DNA of 64,000 nt from Lysobacterales bacterium (GTDB lineage Bacteria; Pseudomonadota; Gammaproteobacteria; Xanthomonadales; SZUA-36). Made by a program: the position numbers and the translations under genes. The notes under the pieces are model-generated. The model was given only the letters and a program-made list of their open reading frames with translations. It was not told the DNA's origin and ran no database searches. Below, one piece after another: positions 41,285 to 50,911 of this stretch. The stretch covers positions 1 through 64,000 of the forward strand of contig JABDLD010000079.1 in the NCBI GenBank assembly GCA_013001885.1, in the 5' to 3' direction. The stretch's first letter is position 1. The number at the start of each line of letters is the position of its first letter.

Positions 41285-42043
41285 ATGTGCCTGATTCTCT
41301 TTGCCTGGCAGAACCACCCCAGGTATTCGCTGGTAGTGGCTGCCAATCGTGATGAATTTCATCAGCGGCCGTCTGCCGACGCCGGCTATTGGAACGATGA
41401 CCCAAACATCCTGGCCGGGCGCGACCTGCAGGCCGGCGGCACCTGGCTCGGCATCACGCGGACCGGGCGATTCGCCGCGATCACCAATTACCGTGAACCG
41501 GCCGTCCCGGAACCTTCCCTTGAGCATTCCCGCGGCCACCTGGTGCGCGATTATCTGCGAGCGCACACTGAACCGCTGGCTCATGCCCGTGAGTTGAGCC
41601 GGCGGGGGAGTGCTTTTCGTGGATTCAACCTTTTGCTCGGCAGCGCCGGGTCGCTCGTTTATATGTCGAACCGTAACGGTGAACCGCGTGAAATCAGCGC
41701 GGGCAGTCATGGCCTGAGCAATCACCTGTTGGATACGGACTGGCCGAAAGTGCACGCCGGGCGAGAGCGGCTGGCAGCAATTCTGCAGGAACACGAGCTG
41801 CAAACCGAGGCCTTGTTTGAACTGCTCACGGACAAAACCCTGACCCCGGGCGAAATTCCCGAAGACCTCGGTGCCCACCTGGCGCCGGAACGATTAATGA
41901 AGCATTATTTCATCGTGTCCCCGATTTACGGAACGCGCTGTTCAACCCTGTTGCTGGTGGACCGTGAGGGGGGAGTCCAGTTTCATGAGCGGCAGTTTGA
42001 TCCGGCAGGCGGGGCCACTGGCACACGGAGTTTTAGTTTCTGA
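41285..42043 (+). CDS. NRDE family protein (TANGO2-like)
   Basis: A 252-residue protein with the family signature from the first residue: MCLILFAWQNHP and VVAANRDEFHQRP, where NRDE names the family. It continues with AGRDLQAGGTWLGITRTGRFA and FRGFNLLLG. The N-terminal cysteine after Met is the expected Ntn-hydrolase-like nucleophile position. The family is homologous to eukaryotic TANGO2, implicated in haem or acyl-lipid handling; the bacterial function is unsettled. The stop overlaps the ATG of the HAD hydrolase by one base (TGATGG), so the two are co-translated. Confidence 0.88.
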   Translation: MCLILFAWQNHPRYSLVVAANRDEFHQRPSADAGYWNDDPNILAGRDLQAGGTWLGITRTGRFAAITNYREPAVPEPSLEHSRGHLVRDYLRAHTEPLAHARELSRRGSAFRGFNLLLGSAGSLVYMSNRNGEPREISAGSHGLSNHLLDTDWPKVHAGRERLAAILQEHELQTEALFELLTDKTLTPGEIPEDLGAHLAPERLMKHYFIVSPIYGTRCSTLLLVDREGGVQFHERQFDPAGGATGTRSFSF

Positions 42044-42810
42044 TGGAAAAAGGTCTGAAAGCACTGATTTTCGACGTGGACGGAACGCTGGCGGATAACG
42101 AGATGGATGGTCATCGTGTCGCCTTCAACCTGGCGTTTCGAGCCGCCGGACTGAACTGGCACTGGGACGAGCCGACCTACCACCGGCTGCTCGAGGTTTT
42201 TGGCGGCAAGGAACGGATTCGCTACTTCGTCGAAGCCTATGACCCCCGGTTCAAAGCTCCGGACGGTCTGGACGCCTTCATTCTCGACCTGCACAAGGAA
42301 AAAACCCGGCAGTACATGGGCTTGCTCAAAGCGGGCGCGCTGCCGTTGCGCCCCGGTGTCGAGCGGCTTTTGAGGGAGGCGCGATCCGCAGGCGTCCGGC
42401 TGGCGGTTGCGAGCACGACCACGTTCGAAAATGTGACCCTGCTGTTGAGCGAAACGGTGGGCGAGCATGCCGTCGGCTGGTTTGATGTCATCGCAGCGGG
42501 TGACGTGGCGAAAAACAAGAAGCCGGCGCCGGACATTTTTCTTCACGCGCTCGAGCGGCTGGAATTGGATGCGGCGGAATGCCTGGCTATCGAAGACACC
42601 GAGGCCGGGTTGGCCTCGGCGCGGGCGGCGGGACTGAAAACGCTGATCACAGTCAATCCCACGACCCGGCACGAGGATTTCACCGGCGCCGTCCTGGTCG
42701 TTGATCAACTGGGCGAGCCGGATCGGCCTTTCGAAGTTCTGGCCGGTGACGCCGGCGGCGCTACCTATGCGGACCTGGCCCTGCTCAGGCGGCTTCATTC
42801 AGCCGAATAG
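42043..42810 (+). CDS. HAD-IA hydrolase, CbbY-like phosphatase
   Basis: A 255-residue HAD superfamily hydrolase with a helical cap. Motif I is DVDGTLADNE, motif II VASTTTFEN, motif III the lysine in AKNKKPAPDIF, and motif IV IEDTEAGLASARAAG. The cap and the length match CbbY, a xylulose-1,5-bisphosphate phosphatase that protects Rubisco. There is no Rubisco gene in the window and CbbY relatives also act on other sugar phosphates, so the substrate is open. It is coupled to the NRDE gene. Confidence 0.87.
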   Translation: MEKGLKALIFDVDGTLADNEMDGHRVAFNLAFRAAGLNWHWDEPTYHRLLEVFGGKERIRYFVEAYDPRFKAPDGLDAFILDLHKEKTRQYMGLLKAGALPLRPGVERLLREARSAGVRLAVASTTTFENVTLLLSETVGEHAVGWFDVIAAGDVAKNKKPAPDIFLHALERLELDAAECLAIEDTEAGLASARAAGLKTLITVNPTTRHEDFTGAVLVVDQLGEPDRPFEVLAGDAGGATYADLALLRRLHSAE

Positions 42811-42823
42811 GGGCGCGCAAAGC

Positions 42824-43696
42824 TCAGAGCTGGTCGTAAGACATCGCGAAGGTATCGCCCTCCTCGATCCGGCCACTTTGCAACCCCTTGTTGAACCAGC
42901 GCATCCTCTGTTCCGACGTGCCGTGCGTGAATGTGTGCGGGACTACTTTGCCGCGCGTGCGGCCCTGGATGGCGTCATCGCCAATCGCGTTGGCTGCCCG
43001 CATCGCCTCCTCGATGTCGCCGCGGTCCAGGTAACGCTGGTTGTTGTGCGCCCAGACGCCGGCATAATAATCGGCCTGTAACTCGAGCCTGACGGAGTAC
43101 TCGTTGTAATCCGGCCTTCCCCGCATGCCGTGTACTTTTTGTGATGTGCCCATCAGGGTTTGGATATGGTGGCCCACCTCGTGCGCAATCACGTAGGCCT
43201 GGGCGAAATCCCCGGGTGCCTGGAATGAACGTTCGAGTTCATCATAAAAACTCAGGTCAATGTACACCTTGCGGTCGCCGGGGCAGTAAAAAGGCCCCAT
43301 TTGCGCACTGCCTGCCCCGCACGCGGTGTTGATCCGGCCGGTGTAGATCTCGAGTTGAGGCTCCGGATAGGTTTCGCCGTGCCGGCTGAATTCCGCCTTC
43401 CAGACATCTTCAGTGTCAGCCAGCACTACTTTTACGAAGTCGAACCGCTCCTGTTCGGCCGGGTTGGGCTGGTATGGAGCCGACTGGGTGGTCGTTTGTC
43501 CGCCCAGGAACATGGCCGGGTCTACCAGTCCGGTCATCCACAGGACACCGACAACGGCAATCATGATCAGGATGCCCTTGATGCCGAAACGGCGCCCAAC
43601 CAGGTTGAGCAACATGCCGGCCCCGGCTGTCCCCACAACCCGCTTCCCCCGGCTGTCCACGACGTTGGTGCTCTCGCGCCTTCCTTTCCACTTCAT
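42824..43696 (-). CDS. ypfJ: Neutral zinc metallopeptidase, YpfJ family
   Basis: A 290-residue protein with a single membrane helix (about 38-58, [11 protein letters not shown]). A periplasmic zincin-like domain has the HExxH motif in [15 protein letters not shown] and the third-ligand region [15 protein letters not shown]. The opening [17 protein letters not shown] is characteristic. The start overlaps the pgm stop by four bases (ATGA), so it lies in an operon with phosphoglucomutase. The physiological substrate of YpfJ is not known. Confidence 0.88.
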   Translation of the reverse strand: MKWKGRRESTNVVDSRGKRVVGTAGAGMLLNLVGRRFGIKGILIMIAVVGVLWMTGLVDPAMFLGGQTTTQSAPYQPNPAEQERFDFVKVVLADTEDVWKAEFSRHGETYPEPQLEIYTGRINTACGAGSAQMGPFYCPGDRKVYIDLSFYDELERSFQAPGDFAQAYVIAHEVGHHIQTLMGTSQKVHGMRGRPDYNEYSVRLELQADYYAGVWAHNNQRYLDRGDIEEAMRAANAIGDDAIQGRTRGKVVPHTFTHGTSEQRMRWFNKGLQSGRIEEGDTFAMSYDQL

Positions 43697-45342
43697 GATG
43701 AGTCTCCCGACAGTGCCGCCGCTACGATTTTACGGGCTTCCTTTTGAATTTGCTCCAGGTGTTCCCGCCCTTTGAAACTCTCGGCGTAAATTTTGTAGAT
43801 GTCTTCCGTTCCGGATGGCCGCGCCGCGAACCAGCCATTTTCGGTGACGACCTTCAGCCCGCCTATCACGGCGAAGTTGCCCGGGGCGCGGGTCAGCCGT
43901 GCGGTGATTACTTCTCCGGCAAGCTCGGTGGCGGTCACCTGCTCCGGGGAGAGTTTCGCCAGGATGGCTTTCTCGGCCGGCGTGGCCGGGGCATCCATCC
44001 GCTCGTAAACCGGTGTTCCGAAACGGCTGGACAGGTCCGTGTAGTGTTCAGCCGGATCACGTCCGGTTCGGGCGGTGATTTCGGCTGCCAGAAGGTTCAT
44101 GATGATGCCGTCCTTATCGGTGGTCCACACCGTTCCATCCCTGCGCAGGAATGAGGCGCCGGCGCTTTCCTCGCCGCCGAACCCGTAAGAGCCGTCCAGC
44201 AGGCCGTCAACAAACCATTTGAAGCCGACCGGCACCTCGCTCATTTTTCTGCCGTTGTCAGCGGCAATGCGGTCAATCATGCTGCTGCTGACGAGGGTTT
44301 TGCCGATCGCCGCATCTGCACTCCAACCCGGTCGATGGCTGAACAGGTACGAAATCGCAACGGCCAGGTAGTGATTGGGGTTCATTAGCCCGGCGCTGGG
44401 CGTTACGATACCGTGCCGGTCGAAATCGGTGTCGTTGCCGAAAGCGATGTCGTATTTGTCCTTCAGGCCGATCAGCCCGGCCATCGCCGGTGGAGAAGAA
44501 CAGTCCATTCGAATCCTGCCGTCCTTGTCAACGCACATGAAACGGAAGGTGGGATCCACGCTGGTGCTGACCAGATCCAGATTGAGCCGGTATTTGTCGG
44601 CAATGGGCTGCCAGTAAGCGACACCGGAGCCGCCCATCGGGTCCGCGCCGATGTGAATGCCGGACTCGCGGATAACGTCCATGTCCAGAACAGTTGCCAG
44701 GTCGTCAACATACGGCTTGATGTAATCGCGTCGATGAACATTGTCCTGGCGCAGCGCGCGCGCCCACGGCATGCGCCGGATTGCAGCGGGGTCAGCCAGT
44801 AACTCGTTGGCGCGCTGTTCGATCAGCTCAGTTACGGCGGTATCCGCCGGACCCCCGCTGGGCGGGTTGTATTTGAAACCGCCGTCTGAGGGCGGATTAT
44901 GTGACGGCGTGATCACCACACCATCGGCCTGGCGCCCCGGATTTTCACGGTTGTGGCACAGGATCGCATGCGAAATGACCGGCGTCGGCGTGTAGCCATA
45001 GTCCGCATCGATCATCACCTCGACACCGTTTGCCGCGAACACTTCCACGGCGCTGATCAGGGCCGGCTCGGACAGCGCATGGGTGTCCATGCCAAGGAAA
45101 AGCGGGCCGGAGATCCCCTGGCTGGAACGGTATTCACTGACGGCCTGGCCAATCGCCAGGATGTGGTTCTCATTGAACGTGAGATTGCCGGAACTGCCCC
45201 GATGGCCGGATGTGCCGAACGCAACCCGGTGGCCGGGTTCCGCCGGATCCGGCGCCAGACTGTAATACTGGCTGATCAGCCGGGGGATATTTTCAAGAAT
45301 CGATTCAGGGGCCGGCTTGCCCGCCAGGGGATGCAGTGTCAT
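43693..45342 (-). CDS. pgm: Phosphoglucomutase (alpha-D-glucose phosphate-specific)
   Basis: A 549-residue phosphohexomutase close in length to E. coli Pgm (546). The opening block is [15 protein letters not shown]. The active-site phosphoserine loop is [14 protein letters not shown], the metal loop [12 protein letters not shown], the sugar-binding loop [15 protein letters not shown], and the phosphate-binding loop [16 protein letters not shown]. All four loops are intact. It interconverts glucose-1-phosphate and glucose-6-phosphate, linking glycogen and nucleotide-sugar synthesis with glycolysis, and so complements the malQ-glgX operon. It is first in an operon with ypfJ. Confidence 0.95.
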   Translation of the reverse strand: MTLHPLAGKPAPESILENIPRLISQYYSLAPDPAEPGHRVAFGTSGHRGSSGNLTFNENHILAIGQAVSEYRSSQGISGPLFLGMDTHALSEPALISAVEVFAANGVEVMIDADYGYTPTPVISHAILCHNRENPGRQADGVVITPSHNPPSDGGFKYNPPSGGPADTAVTELIEQRANELLADPAAIRRMPWARALRQDNVHRRDYIKPYVDDLATVLDMDVIRESGIHIGADPMGGSGVAYWQPIADKYRLNLDLVSTSVDPTFRFMCVDKDGRIRMDCSSPPAMAGLIGLKDKYDIAFGNDTDFDRHGIVTPSAGLMNPNHYLAVAISYLFSHRPGWSADAAIGKTLVSSSMIDRIAADNGRKMSEVPVGFKWFVDGLLDGSYGFGGEESAGASFLRRDGTVWTTDKDGIIMNLLAAEITARTGRDPAEHYTDLSSRFGTPVYERMDAPATPAEKAILAKLSPEQVTATELAGEVITARLTRAPGNFAVIGGLKVVTENGWFAARPSGTEDIYKIYAESFKGREHLEQIQKEARKIVAAALSGDSS

Positions 45343-45413
45343 GGGTCAAATCTCAACGATTGTGTCTTGGGCCGCGATTTCATACTGCTCATGATCGCCC
45401 GACGGGCTGCTTG

Positions 45414-46331
45414 CTACAAGTAATCGGCGGCTAATTCTTCAGATACCTTCCACAAGCGTACAGCGAGTTCCGCGTTCTGTGCATGCGCACTCATCCGCGC
45501 CGGGTTGCAGTCGGCGAAATAATGACCGCTGAATCCTTCGAGCCCTGGCGAAGTCGCGACATAACACTGGGTTGCCGCCCCTTGTTCCACGCTGCGGCTG
45601 ACCGGCCAGCTCGCGAGGCTCGCCAGGGTGCTCCTCAGACTGCCGATATTTCGCATCAGCGGGGTCATGATAATGCCGGGATGAATCGCGTTCGAGGTAG
45701 CGTTGCTGCCGCGCAGTTTCCTGGAAAGCTCGTTGGACATAAGCAGGTTGGCAAGCTTCGACTGGCCGTAAAAGGTGAACGGGACGTAGTTTTTCTCACC
45801 GGATAGGTTGTTGAAATTAATCCCTCCGGGGACCGACGTATAGTGCCCGAGGCTTGATACCATCACGATGCGGCCGGCTGGAGCCTGTTTTACCCGGTCG
45901 AGCAGCCGGTTCACCAGCACGAAATGCCCCAGGTGATTGGTCAAAAACTGCATCTCGAGCCCGTATTTTTGCTGTAATTCCGGTAAAGCCATGATCCCGG
46001 CATTACAGATCACAACATCCAGTGGCTGATTCATTGAGCTGACGCCATCGGCGCAGGCGGCCACCGAATCCAGTTCGCTGAGCTCGCAGGCCACCGGGAC
46101 CACCTCACCGTCAATTTTCCGGGCGGCGGTTTGTGCTTTTTCCAGGGTTCGGGCAGCGCCGATGATTCGCGCGCCACGACTGGCCAGAACGCGTGCGGTC
46201 TCGAAGCCCAGGCCGGAGTTGCAGCCGGTGATCAATACGGTTTTGCCGCTCAGGTCGATTCCCAAGGTTACTTGCTCCGCCGTGGAACGGCGCGTGTAGC
46301 GGGAGCGGGGCGGATTTGCTTTTTGATCCAT
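45414..46331 (-). CDS. SDR oxidoreductase, retinol-dehydrogenase-like
   Basis: A 305-residue protein from the ATG at 46331 (MDQKANPPRSRYTRR); the longer frame overlaps nadB antisense and is rejected. It carries TGCNSGLGFETARVLASRG as cofactor motif, VICNAGIMALPE, SSLGHYTSVPGG and YGQSKLANLLMSNEL with the Tyr-x3-Lys pair. The layout matches the RDH/WWOX-like extended SDR group. The C-terminus is longer than in FabG-type enzymes. The substrate is unknown (lipophilic alcohols or ketones are usual). It is divergent from nadB with a gap of about 105 bases. Confidence 0.85.
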   Translation of the reverse strand: MDQKANPPRSRYTRRSTAEQVTLGIDLSGKTVLITGCNSGLGFETARVLASRGARIIGAARTLEKAQTAARKIDGEVVPVACELSELDSVAACADGVSSMNQPLDVVICNAGIMALPELQQKYGLEMQFLTNHLGHFVLVNRLLDRVKQAPAGRIVMVSSLGHYTSVPGGINFNNLSGEKNYVPFTFYGQSKLANLLMSNELSRKLRGSNATSNAIHPGIIMTPLMRNIGSLRSTLASLASWPVSRSVEQGAATQCYVATSPGLEGFSGHYFADCNPARMSAHAQNAELAVRLWKVSEELAADYL

Positions 46332-46436
46332 CACAGTTATCTGGGGGCAGTTTCTTTTAATCAAAATATACCGCCATGTGGTCCGACGGAAGCGGACTTT
46401 TGACGCAGCGGGAGTAAGCCGGTAACTTCCCTTGTG

Positions 46437-47990
46437 ATGGAAATTATACGAACTGACTGTCTCGTTATCGGTGCAGGACTGGCCGGAGCCGCTTACGCAC
46501 TGCAGGCTGAGCGGGCCGGTCTTGCGGTGCATATGCTCTCTCTTGGCGGGGCTACCAGCGCAAACAGCGACTGGGCCCAGGGCGGCATAATCTACGATAC
46601 GGATTCCAGCTCCGGTTTGTTGCACCAGGACATCATGGAGGCCAGTGACCACACCGCCAACCCCGATGCGGTAAATCATTTGGTTCAGGAGGGGCCGGCG
46701 GCTGTTCGGGAATTCCTGATCGATGACTTACAGGTGGATTTCGACCGCCACGATGACGGTGAACTGGAGTTTACCCGCGAGGGCGGGCACAGTGCGCGAC
46801 GAATCATTCACGCCAGGGACCTGACCGGCCATGCAATCCTTTCCGCCGTGGCGAAGCGGGTCGGGGAAACCGCCGGCATTACCCGGCACGAGGGCGCCGT
46901 CGCGATTGACTTGCTGACGCTGTCACACAATACCGACAGCGCGGCTGACCGCTACTCCCCGCTGACCTGCTTTGGTGCTTTCGCGTTGCCGGCGGGAACA
47001 AGTGAACCGGTCGCCATCGTGGCAAAAAAAACGGTGCTCGCAACCGGAGGCCTCGGACAGGTGTTCCAGCACAGCACCAATTATCCGGGGACTGTCGGCC
47101 ACGGCGTCGCCATGGCCTACCGTGTCGGAGCGAGGCTGATAGACCTCGAGTTCGTCCAGTTCCATCCCACGGTTTTCTACGGCAAACACGCCCCCCGGTT
47201 TTTGATTACCGAGGCCATCAGGGGCGAGGGCGGCGTGTTGGTCAATCTCGCCGGGGAGTCTTTCATGGAAAAGGTCCATCCGCGCGGATCGCTTGCGCCC
47301 CGCGATATCGTGTCGCGCGCCATCCACCAGGAACTTGCTCACAGCGGAGAGCCTTGTGTTTACCTGGATTTGAGTTCAATGGACAAGAACTTCCTGCGCC
47401 AGCGGTTTCCGTCCATCTACGATCGCTGCCGGGAAAACGGCGTCGACATCAGCCAGGACCCTATTCCGGTGGTGCCCGCCGCGCACTATTCCTGCGGGGG
47501 CGTACATGCCGACCTGCAGGGCCGGACCAGTATCCTGCACCTGAATGCGATCGGAGAAACCGCGTGTACCGGGCTGCACGGGGCAAACCGGCTGGCCAGC
47601 ACGTCCTTGCTGGAATGTCTGACCAGCGCAAAATTCACCGCCCGGGCTGATGCCAGGGACATCGCTGAACTGGACTTCAAACAGCCAGAACCCAGGGCCT
47701 GGAAAAGCCCGCGAACGGCCGCCGACCCGACACTGGTGGCCCAGGACCTGAACCTGGTGCAGCAGACCATGTGGAACTACGCGGGTATCGTGCGTTCACC
47801 CCGCCGCCTCACTCGCGCCCGGCGAATCCTGCTGGAGGCGCGCGAAGAAATCCAGTCGTTCTACCGCGACTGCCAGGTCACCCCGGAATTGGTGGAATTG
47901 CGCAACGCCGTGCAAACGGCGCTGCTGGTGGTGCATGCCGCCTCGTTGAACCCGCGCAGCAAAGGTGCGCACTACGTGGTCGAGGAGTAG
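46437..47990 (+). CDS. nadB: L-aspartate oxidase
   Basis: A 517-residue flavoprotein from the ATG at 46437 (a GTG three bases upstream is also possible). The FAD-binding block is VIGAGLAGAAYALQAERAG, followed by NSDWAQGGI. Then come HSARRIIHARDLTG, LATGGLGQVFQHSTNYPG, EFVQFHPTVFYG and VPAAHYSCGGVH, the fumarate-reductase-family catalytic region. NadB oxidises aspartate to iminoaspartate for NAD synthesis. The nadA and nadC genes are not adjacent. Confidence 0.94.
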   Translation: MEIIRTDCLVIGAGLAGAAYALQAERAGLAVHMLSLGGATSANSDWAQGGIIYDTDSSSGLLHQDIMEASDHTANPDAVNHLVQEGPAAVREFLIDDLQVDFDRHDDGELEFTREGGHSARRIIHARDLTGHAILSAVAKRVGETAGITRHEGAVAIDLLTLSHNTDSAADRYSPLTCFGAFALPAGTSEPVAIVAKKTVLATGGLGQVFQHSTNYPGTVGHGVAMAYRVGARLIDLEFVQFHPTVFYGKHAPRFLITEAIRGEGGVLVNLAGESFMEKVHPRGSLAPRDIVSRAIHQELAHSGEPCVYLDLSSMDKNFLRQRFPSIYDRCRENGVDISQDPIPVVPAAHYSCGGVHADLQGRTSILHLNAIGETACTGLHGANRLASTSLLECLTSAKFTARADARDIAELDFKQPEPRAWKSPRTAADPTLVAQDLNLVQQTMWNYAGIVRSPRRLTRARRILLEAREEIQSFYRDCQVTPELVELRNAVQTALLVVHAASLNPRSKGAHYVVEE

Positions 47991-47992
47991 CG

Positions 47993-49414
47993 CTACATTT
48001 TGGGTAACGTAATGGCGTGGAAATCCAGCCAGCCCACGTCACCGTTCTTGTCGCGCCGGAATACCATTTCGTGTCCCGGCTGGCCGTCGCTTCGAACGGT
48101 ATTGAAACGGTCGCCTTCAATGCGTTTCAGCAACACCATTTCACCGATCGGATCCATGCTGGGCAGCGACACAACCGCCAGGCCGCCCTGCCAGGGGAAC
48201 ACGAGGGTTTCGCCGTCCCAGGGCGCAAGGTTATAACTGCCGGCATACTCATCCAGGGTGTCCGTCAGGCCTTCGCCGCCGTTGGCGGGCGCTGATCCTC
48301 CGGCCTCGAGAATGTCGAACATCACCCTGGCGTAACCGTCGACGTCGACCCGGTTACGATTAGCCAGCACGCTGACGGCATACAGGCTGATGGGATCCAG
48401 AAAAAGGCGTGTGTTGAATCCCGGGCAATCGCCCGCGTGGCCGGTCAGCGTGCGATCGCCGACTCGGTAGACCCCGAAGGCCAGTCCCCGCGCGACTTTC
48501 CAGTCCCAATCCATCCAGTGTACGCGCTGCATCTCGCGCAGGGTGTTGGGTTCGAGCACCTCGCCCGTCTTGCCGGCACGCACACGGAACTGCCAGGACG
48601 CAAACCTGCCCAGGTCCAGCGCTGTCGAAGCAAAGCCGGCCGCCGGCGTGATTCCCCTTGCATCATAGCGGGGCATGGCAGTCAGCTGGTGACCCCGGCC
48701 GGGGTAGGCATAACCGGTTGCGATGCGCGGCTCCCTGTGATCCACCGGAAATCCGGTAGCCGTGTCGGTCAGGTGCAGCGGCGTCAGGATCTGATCCTGC
48801 ACGTAGGTTTCAAAGTCCTGCCCGGATTTCGCGGCGACGATCTCACCCACCAGGGTCAGTCCAAGATTCGAATACTGGTAATAGCGGTCTGCCGGATAAA
48901 GCGTCGACTGATCGCTCAGCATGCCCTGGATTTCCTCGCGTGTGGGAAAAATGAAGTCCGGCCCCACCCAGTACGGATAATCGGACTCACGGGGAAGCCC
49001 CGCCGAGTGCGTCAGCAAGGCTTTCAGCGTAATTACGGGGCTTTCCACATAGTTCTGCTGCAGCTTGAACCACGGCAGCAGGCTGGCCACCGGGTCTTCA
49101 AGGGCCACCATTCCCTTGTCCCTTACCTGCATGGCAGCTATGCCCGTGAACAATTTCGATATGGAGCATATTCCGTAGATGGTGTCGGTTTGCGCCGGCT
49201 GCTTCTCGTTCAGGTCCGCGTAACCGAAGGCTCCGCTCCACAACGTCTCCTGGTCATGCACAACAGTGGCCGACAAACCAGGAACGCGGTCATAGGCCCG
49301 CTGCGCTTCCAGCCAGCTTTCAATCAACGCAAGCTCGTTATCAAGGTCTTCGGCGGCCTGAAGGCCTAGGGAGACCATCAGGGCCATCAGCGCCATGGTT
49401 GATTTTTTCATCAT
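47993..49414 (-). CDS. Serine hydrolase (class C beta-lactamase/esterase fold)
   Basis: A 473-residue exported protein (signal peptide about 1-21). The catalytic S-x-x-K is Ser84-Lys87 in GICSISKLFTG. The Y-x-N motif is in YYQYSNLGLTLVG, and the third motif is replaced by HAGDCPG, as in many esterase-type members. A C-terminal beta domain of about 110 residues follows (YAGSYNLAPWDGETLVFPW). Such proteins are peptidases or esterases, seldom true beta-lactamases. It converges on nadB with two bases between the stops. Confidence 0.87.
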   Translation of the reverse strand: MMKKSTMALMALMVSLGLQAAEDLDNELALIESWLEAQRAYDRVPGLSATVVHDQETLWSGAFGYADLNEKQPAQTDTIYGICSISKLFTGIAAMQVRDKGMVALEDPVASLLPWFKLQQNYVESPVITLKALLTHSAGLPRESDYPYWVGPDFIFPTREEIQGMLSDQSTLYPADRYYQYSNLGLTLVGEIVAAKSGQDFETYVQDQILTPLHLTDTATGFPVDHREPRIATGYAYPGRGHQLTAMPRYDARGITPAAGFASTALDLGRFASWQFRVRAGKTGEVLEPNTLREMQRVHWMDWDWKVARGLAFGVYRVGDRTLTGHAGDCPGFNTRLFLDPISLYAVSVLANRNRVDVDGYARVMFDILEAGGSAPANGGEGLTDTLDEYAGSYNLAPWDGETLVFPWQGGLAVVSLPSMDPIGEMVLLKRIEGDRFNTVRSDGQPGHEMVFRRDKNGDVGWLDFHAITLPKM

Positions 49415-49468
49415 TGAACTGTCTATTCCATTCGTCCGGTAACAGCAGATAGATTAGCATTGCATTCA

Positions 49469-50278
49469 ATGGATGACTGGATTTCGAGCATTGAACCCGA
49501 CTTTCCCTGCTGGAAGGGATACAGCAGGCTCCTGGCGGAACTTCCCGGGTCCGGTTTTCCGGATGCTGAAAGCCTGAACAGGTTGTTGCCGGCCGGCTTG
49601 GTCAGCGCCAACGATGCGCCCATTCAATTTGTGCCCTCCGAGAGCCTGCCTGATGTGGACTACGAGCGGCATATTTTTAGGGCCGGCGAAGTCAGCACAC
49701 GGAAACACAACTGGCATGACCTGTTCAACGCGCTGGTTTGGTGCCGGTTTCCGCAACTGAAAGTAACGATGAACGCACTGCATTTTGATCAACTGCAGCG
49801 TGAAAAACCGGGCCGGCGGGGCAAGTTACGGGACGCACTGACTCTGCTCGACGAGAGCGGCGTCATTGTTGCCGGTTCGGACATGAGCCTGCTGACCGCG
49901 CTCGCGAGCCGCGACTGGCAAAGTGCATTTGTAGCGCAGCGTTCCGGTTGGGCGGAAGCAGTCCAGGTTTTCGTGTGCGGCCATGCCATCCTGGAAAAAT
50001 TCCTGAGTCCGTACAAATCCATTACCGCGCATGCGTTGCTGGTGTATTGTTCCGCCCCGCCGGCCCTGCATGACCTTGACCGCATGCTGGCCGCTCTGGT
50101 CTCTGATCCCGGTGTGTTCAGTTCAACCGCTGACCTGTCGCCGCTGCCGCTGATGGGGATTCCAGGGTGGTGGCCGCGGGGTGGACAAAACCAGGACTTT
50201 TATGACGATGCGGACGTGTTCCGCACTTTATCGGGGCGTAAGAACCCATCTCGTGTCATTTTTACCGGTGATATTTAG
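49469..50278 (+). CDS. DUF3025 domain-containing protein
   Basis: A 269-residue protein from the ATG at 49469. The core TRKHNWHDLFNALVWCRFP is the DUF3025 signature, followed by LRDALTLLDESGVIVAG, VFVCGHAILEKFLSPYKSIT and LPLMGIPGWWPRGG. The conserved His, Asp, Gly and Trp suggest an enzyme, but no activity is known for the family, which is widespread in Beta- and Gammaproteobacteria. It is divergent from the serine hydrolase gene, with a gap of about 54 bases. Confidence 0.82.
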   Translation: MDDWISSIEPDFPCWKGYSRLLAELPGSGFPDAESLNRLLPAGLVSANDAPIQFVPSESLPDVDYERHIFRAGEVSTRKHNWHDLFNALVWCRFPQLKVTMNALHFDQLQREKPGRRGKLRDALTLLDESGVIVAGSDMSLLTALASRDWQSAFVAQRSGWAEAVQVFVCGHAILEKFLSPYKSITAHALLVYCSAPPALHDLDRMLAALVSDPGVFSSTADLSPLPLMGIPGWWPRGGQNQDFYDDADVFRTLSGRKNPSRVIFTGDI

Positions 50279-50359
50279 TTTTTTCTGACACAGGACATAT
50301 GCAAAATTCACCCGCCGGCTGACAATGAAAAAGTCTCTTCTGTTTAAGGAGGGTTTGCC

Positions 50360-50845
50360 ATGTCCACTCACCATGGATTGAAAAACACGCTGTCAGTCTG
50401 TCTGGCCGCCGTCATTGTGCTGGCCGTTTCGGCCTGCGGCGATGCAACCGGTCCCGTCAAGGGATTCGTCCTGCCCCAGGGTGATATTCCCCAGGGTGAG
50501 CAGGTTTTTATTGACTTCAACTGCCATGCCTGTCACTCCATTCCCAAGATGGAGTTTCCTGAAGTAGACTTCACCCCGCCATTCATCATGCCCATTGGCG
50601 GAGAGGTATACCGGGTGAGAAATTACGGTGAGCTTTTAACCGCCATCGTCAATCCGGACCACATCATTTCACCGAAATACAAGGCGATGCTGGAGCAGGC
50701 GGAACGGGAGGCGCTGATTTCACCCATGCCGAATTACGGCGAGGAAATGACGGTGGCTGAACTGATCGACGTGGTCGAATTTCTGCATGCACAATATACG
50801 AAGCTGCAGCCGCAATATTACCGGGGCTACTACCTGATCAAATAA
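50360..50845 (+). CDS. Lipoprotein cytochrome c
   Basis: A 161-residue protein with a lipobox (VSAC, lipidated cysteine near residue 31) after a hydrophobic signal (SVCLAAVIVLAV). One haem motif, CHACH, lies in DFNCHACHSIPKMEF; several methionines (IMPIGGEVYRVRNYG, SPMPNYGEEM) can provide the distal ligand. The pattern of a c-type domain ending ELIDVVEFLHAQY resembles small C-family cytochromes attached to respiratory chains. A strong AAGGAGG ribosome binding site precedes the ATG. A membrane-anchored electron carrier is likely. Confidence 0.85.
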   Translation: MSTHHGLKNTLSVCLAAVIVLAVSACGDATGPVKGFVLPQGDIPQGEQVFIDFNCHACHSIPKMEFPEVDFTPPFIMPIGGEVYRVRNYGELLTAIVNPDHIISPKYKAMLEQAEREALISPMPNYGEEMTVAELIDVVEFLHAQYTKLQPQYYRGYYLIK

Positions 50846-50911
50846 GGCGTTGACTGCACGAATCCTAGTATAATGCCCGCCATTAACTCAGGGTCTTTGG
50901 TGAGTCCGGGA

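Noticed and set aside
48437-49369. Plus-strand frame of 310 codons
   Set aside because: Antisense to the serine hydrolase with its S-x-x-K and Y-x-N motifs; no family features in this frame.
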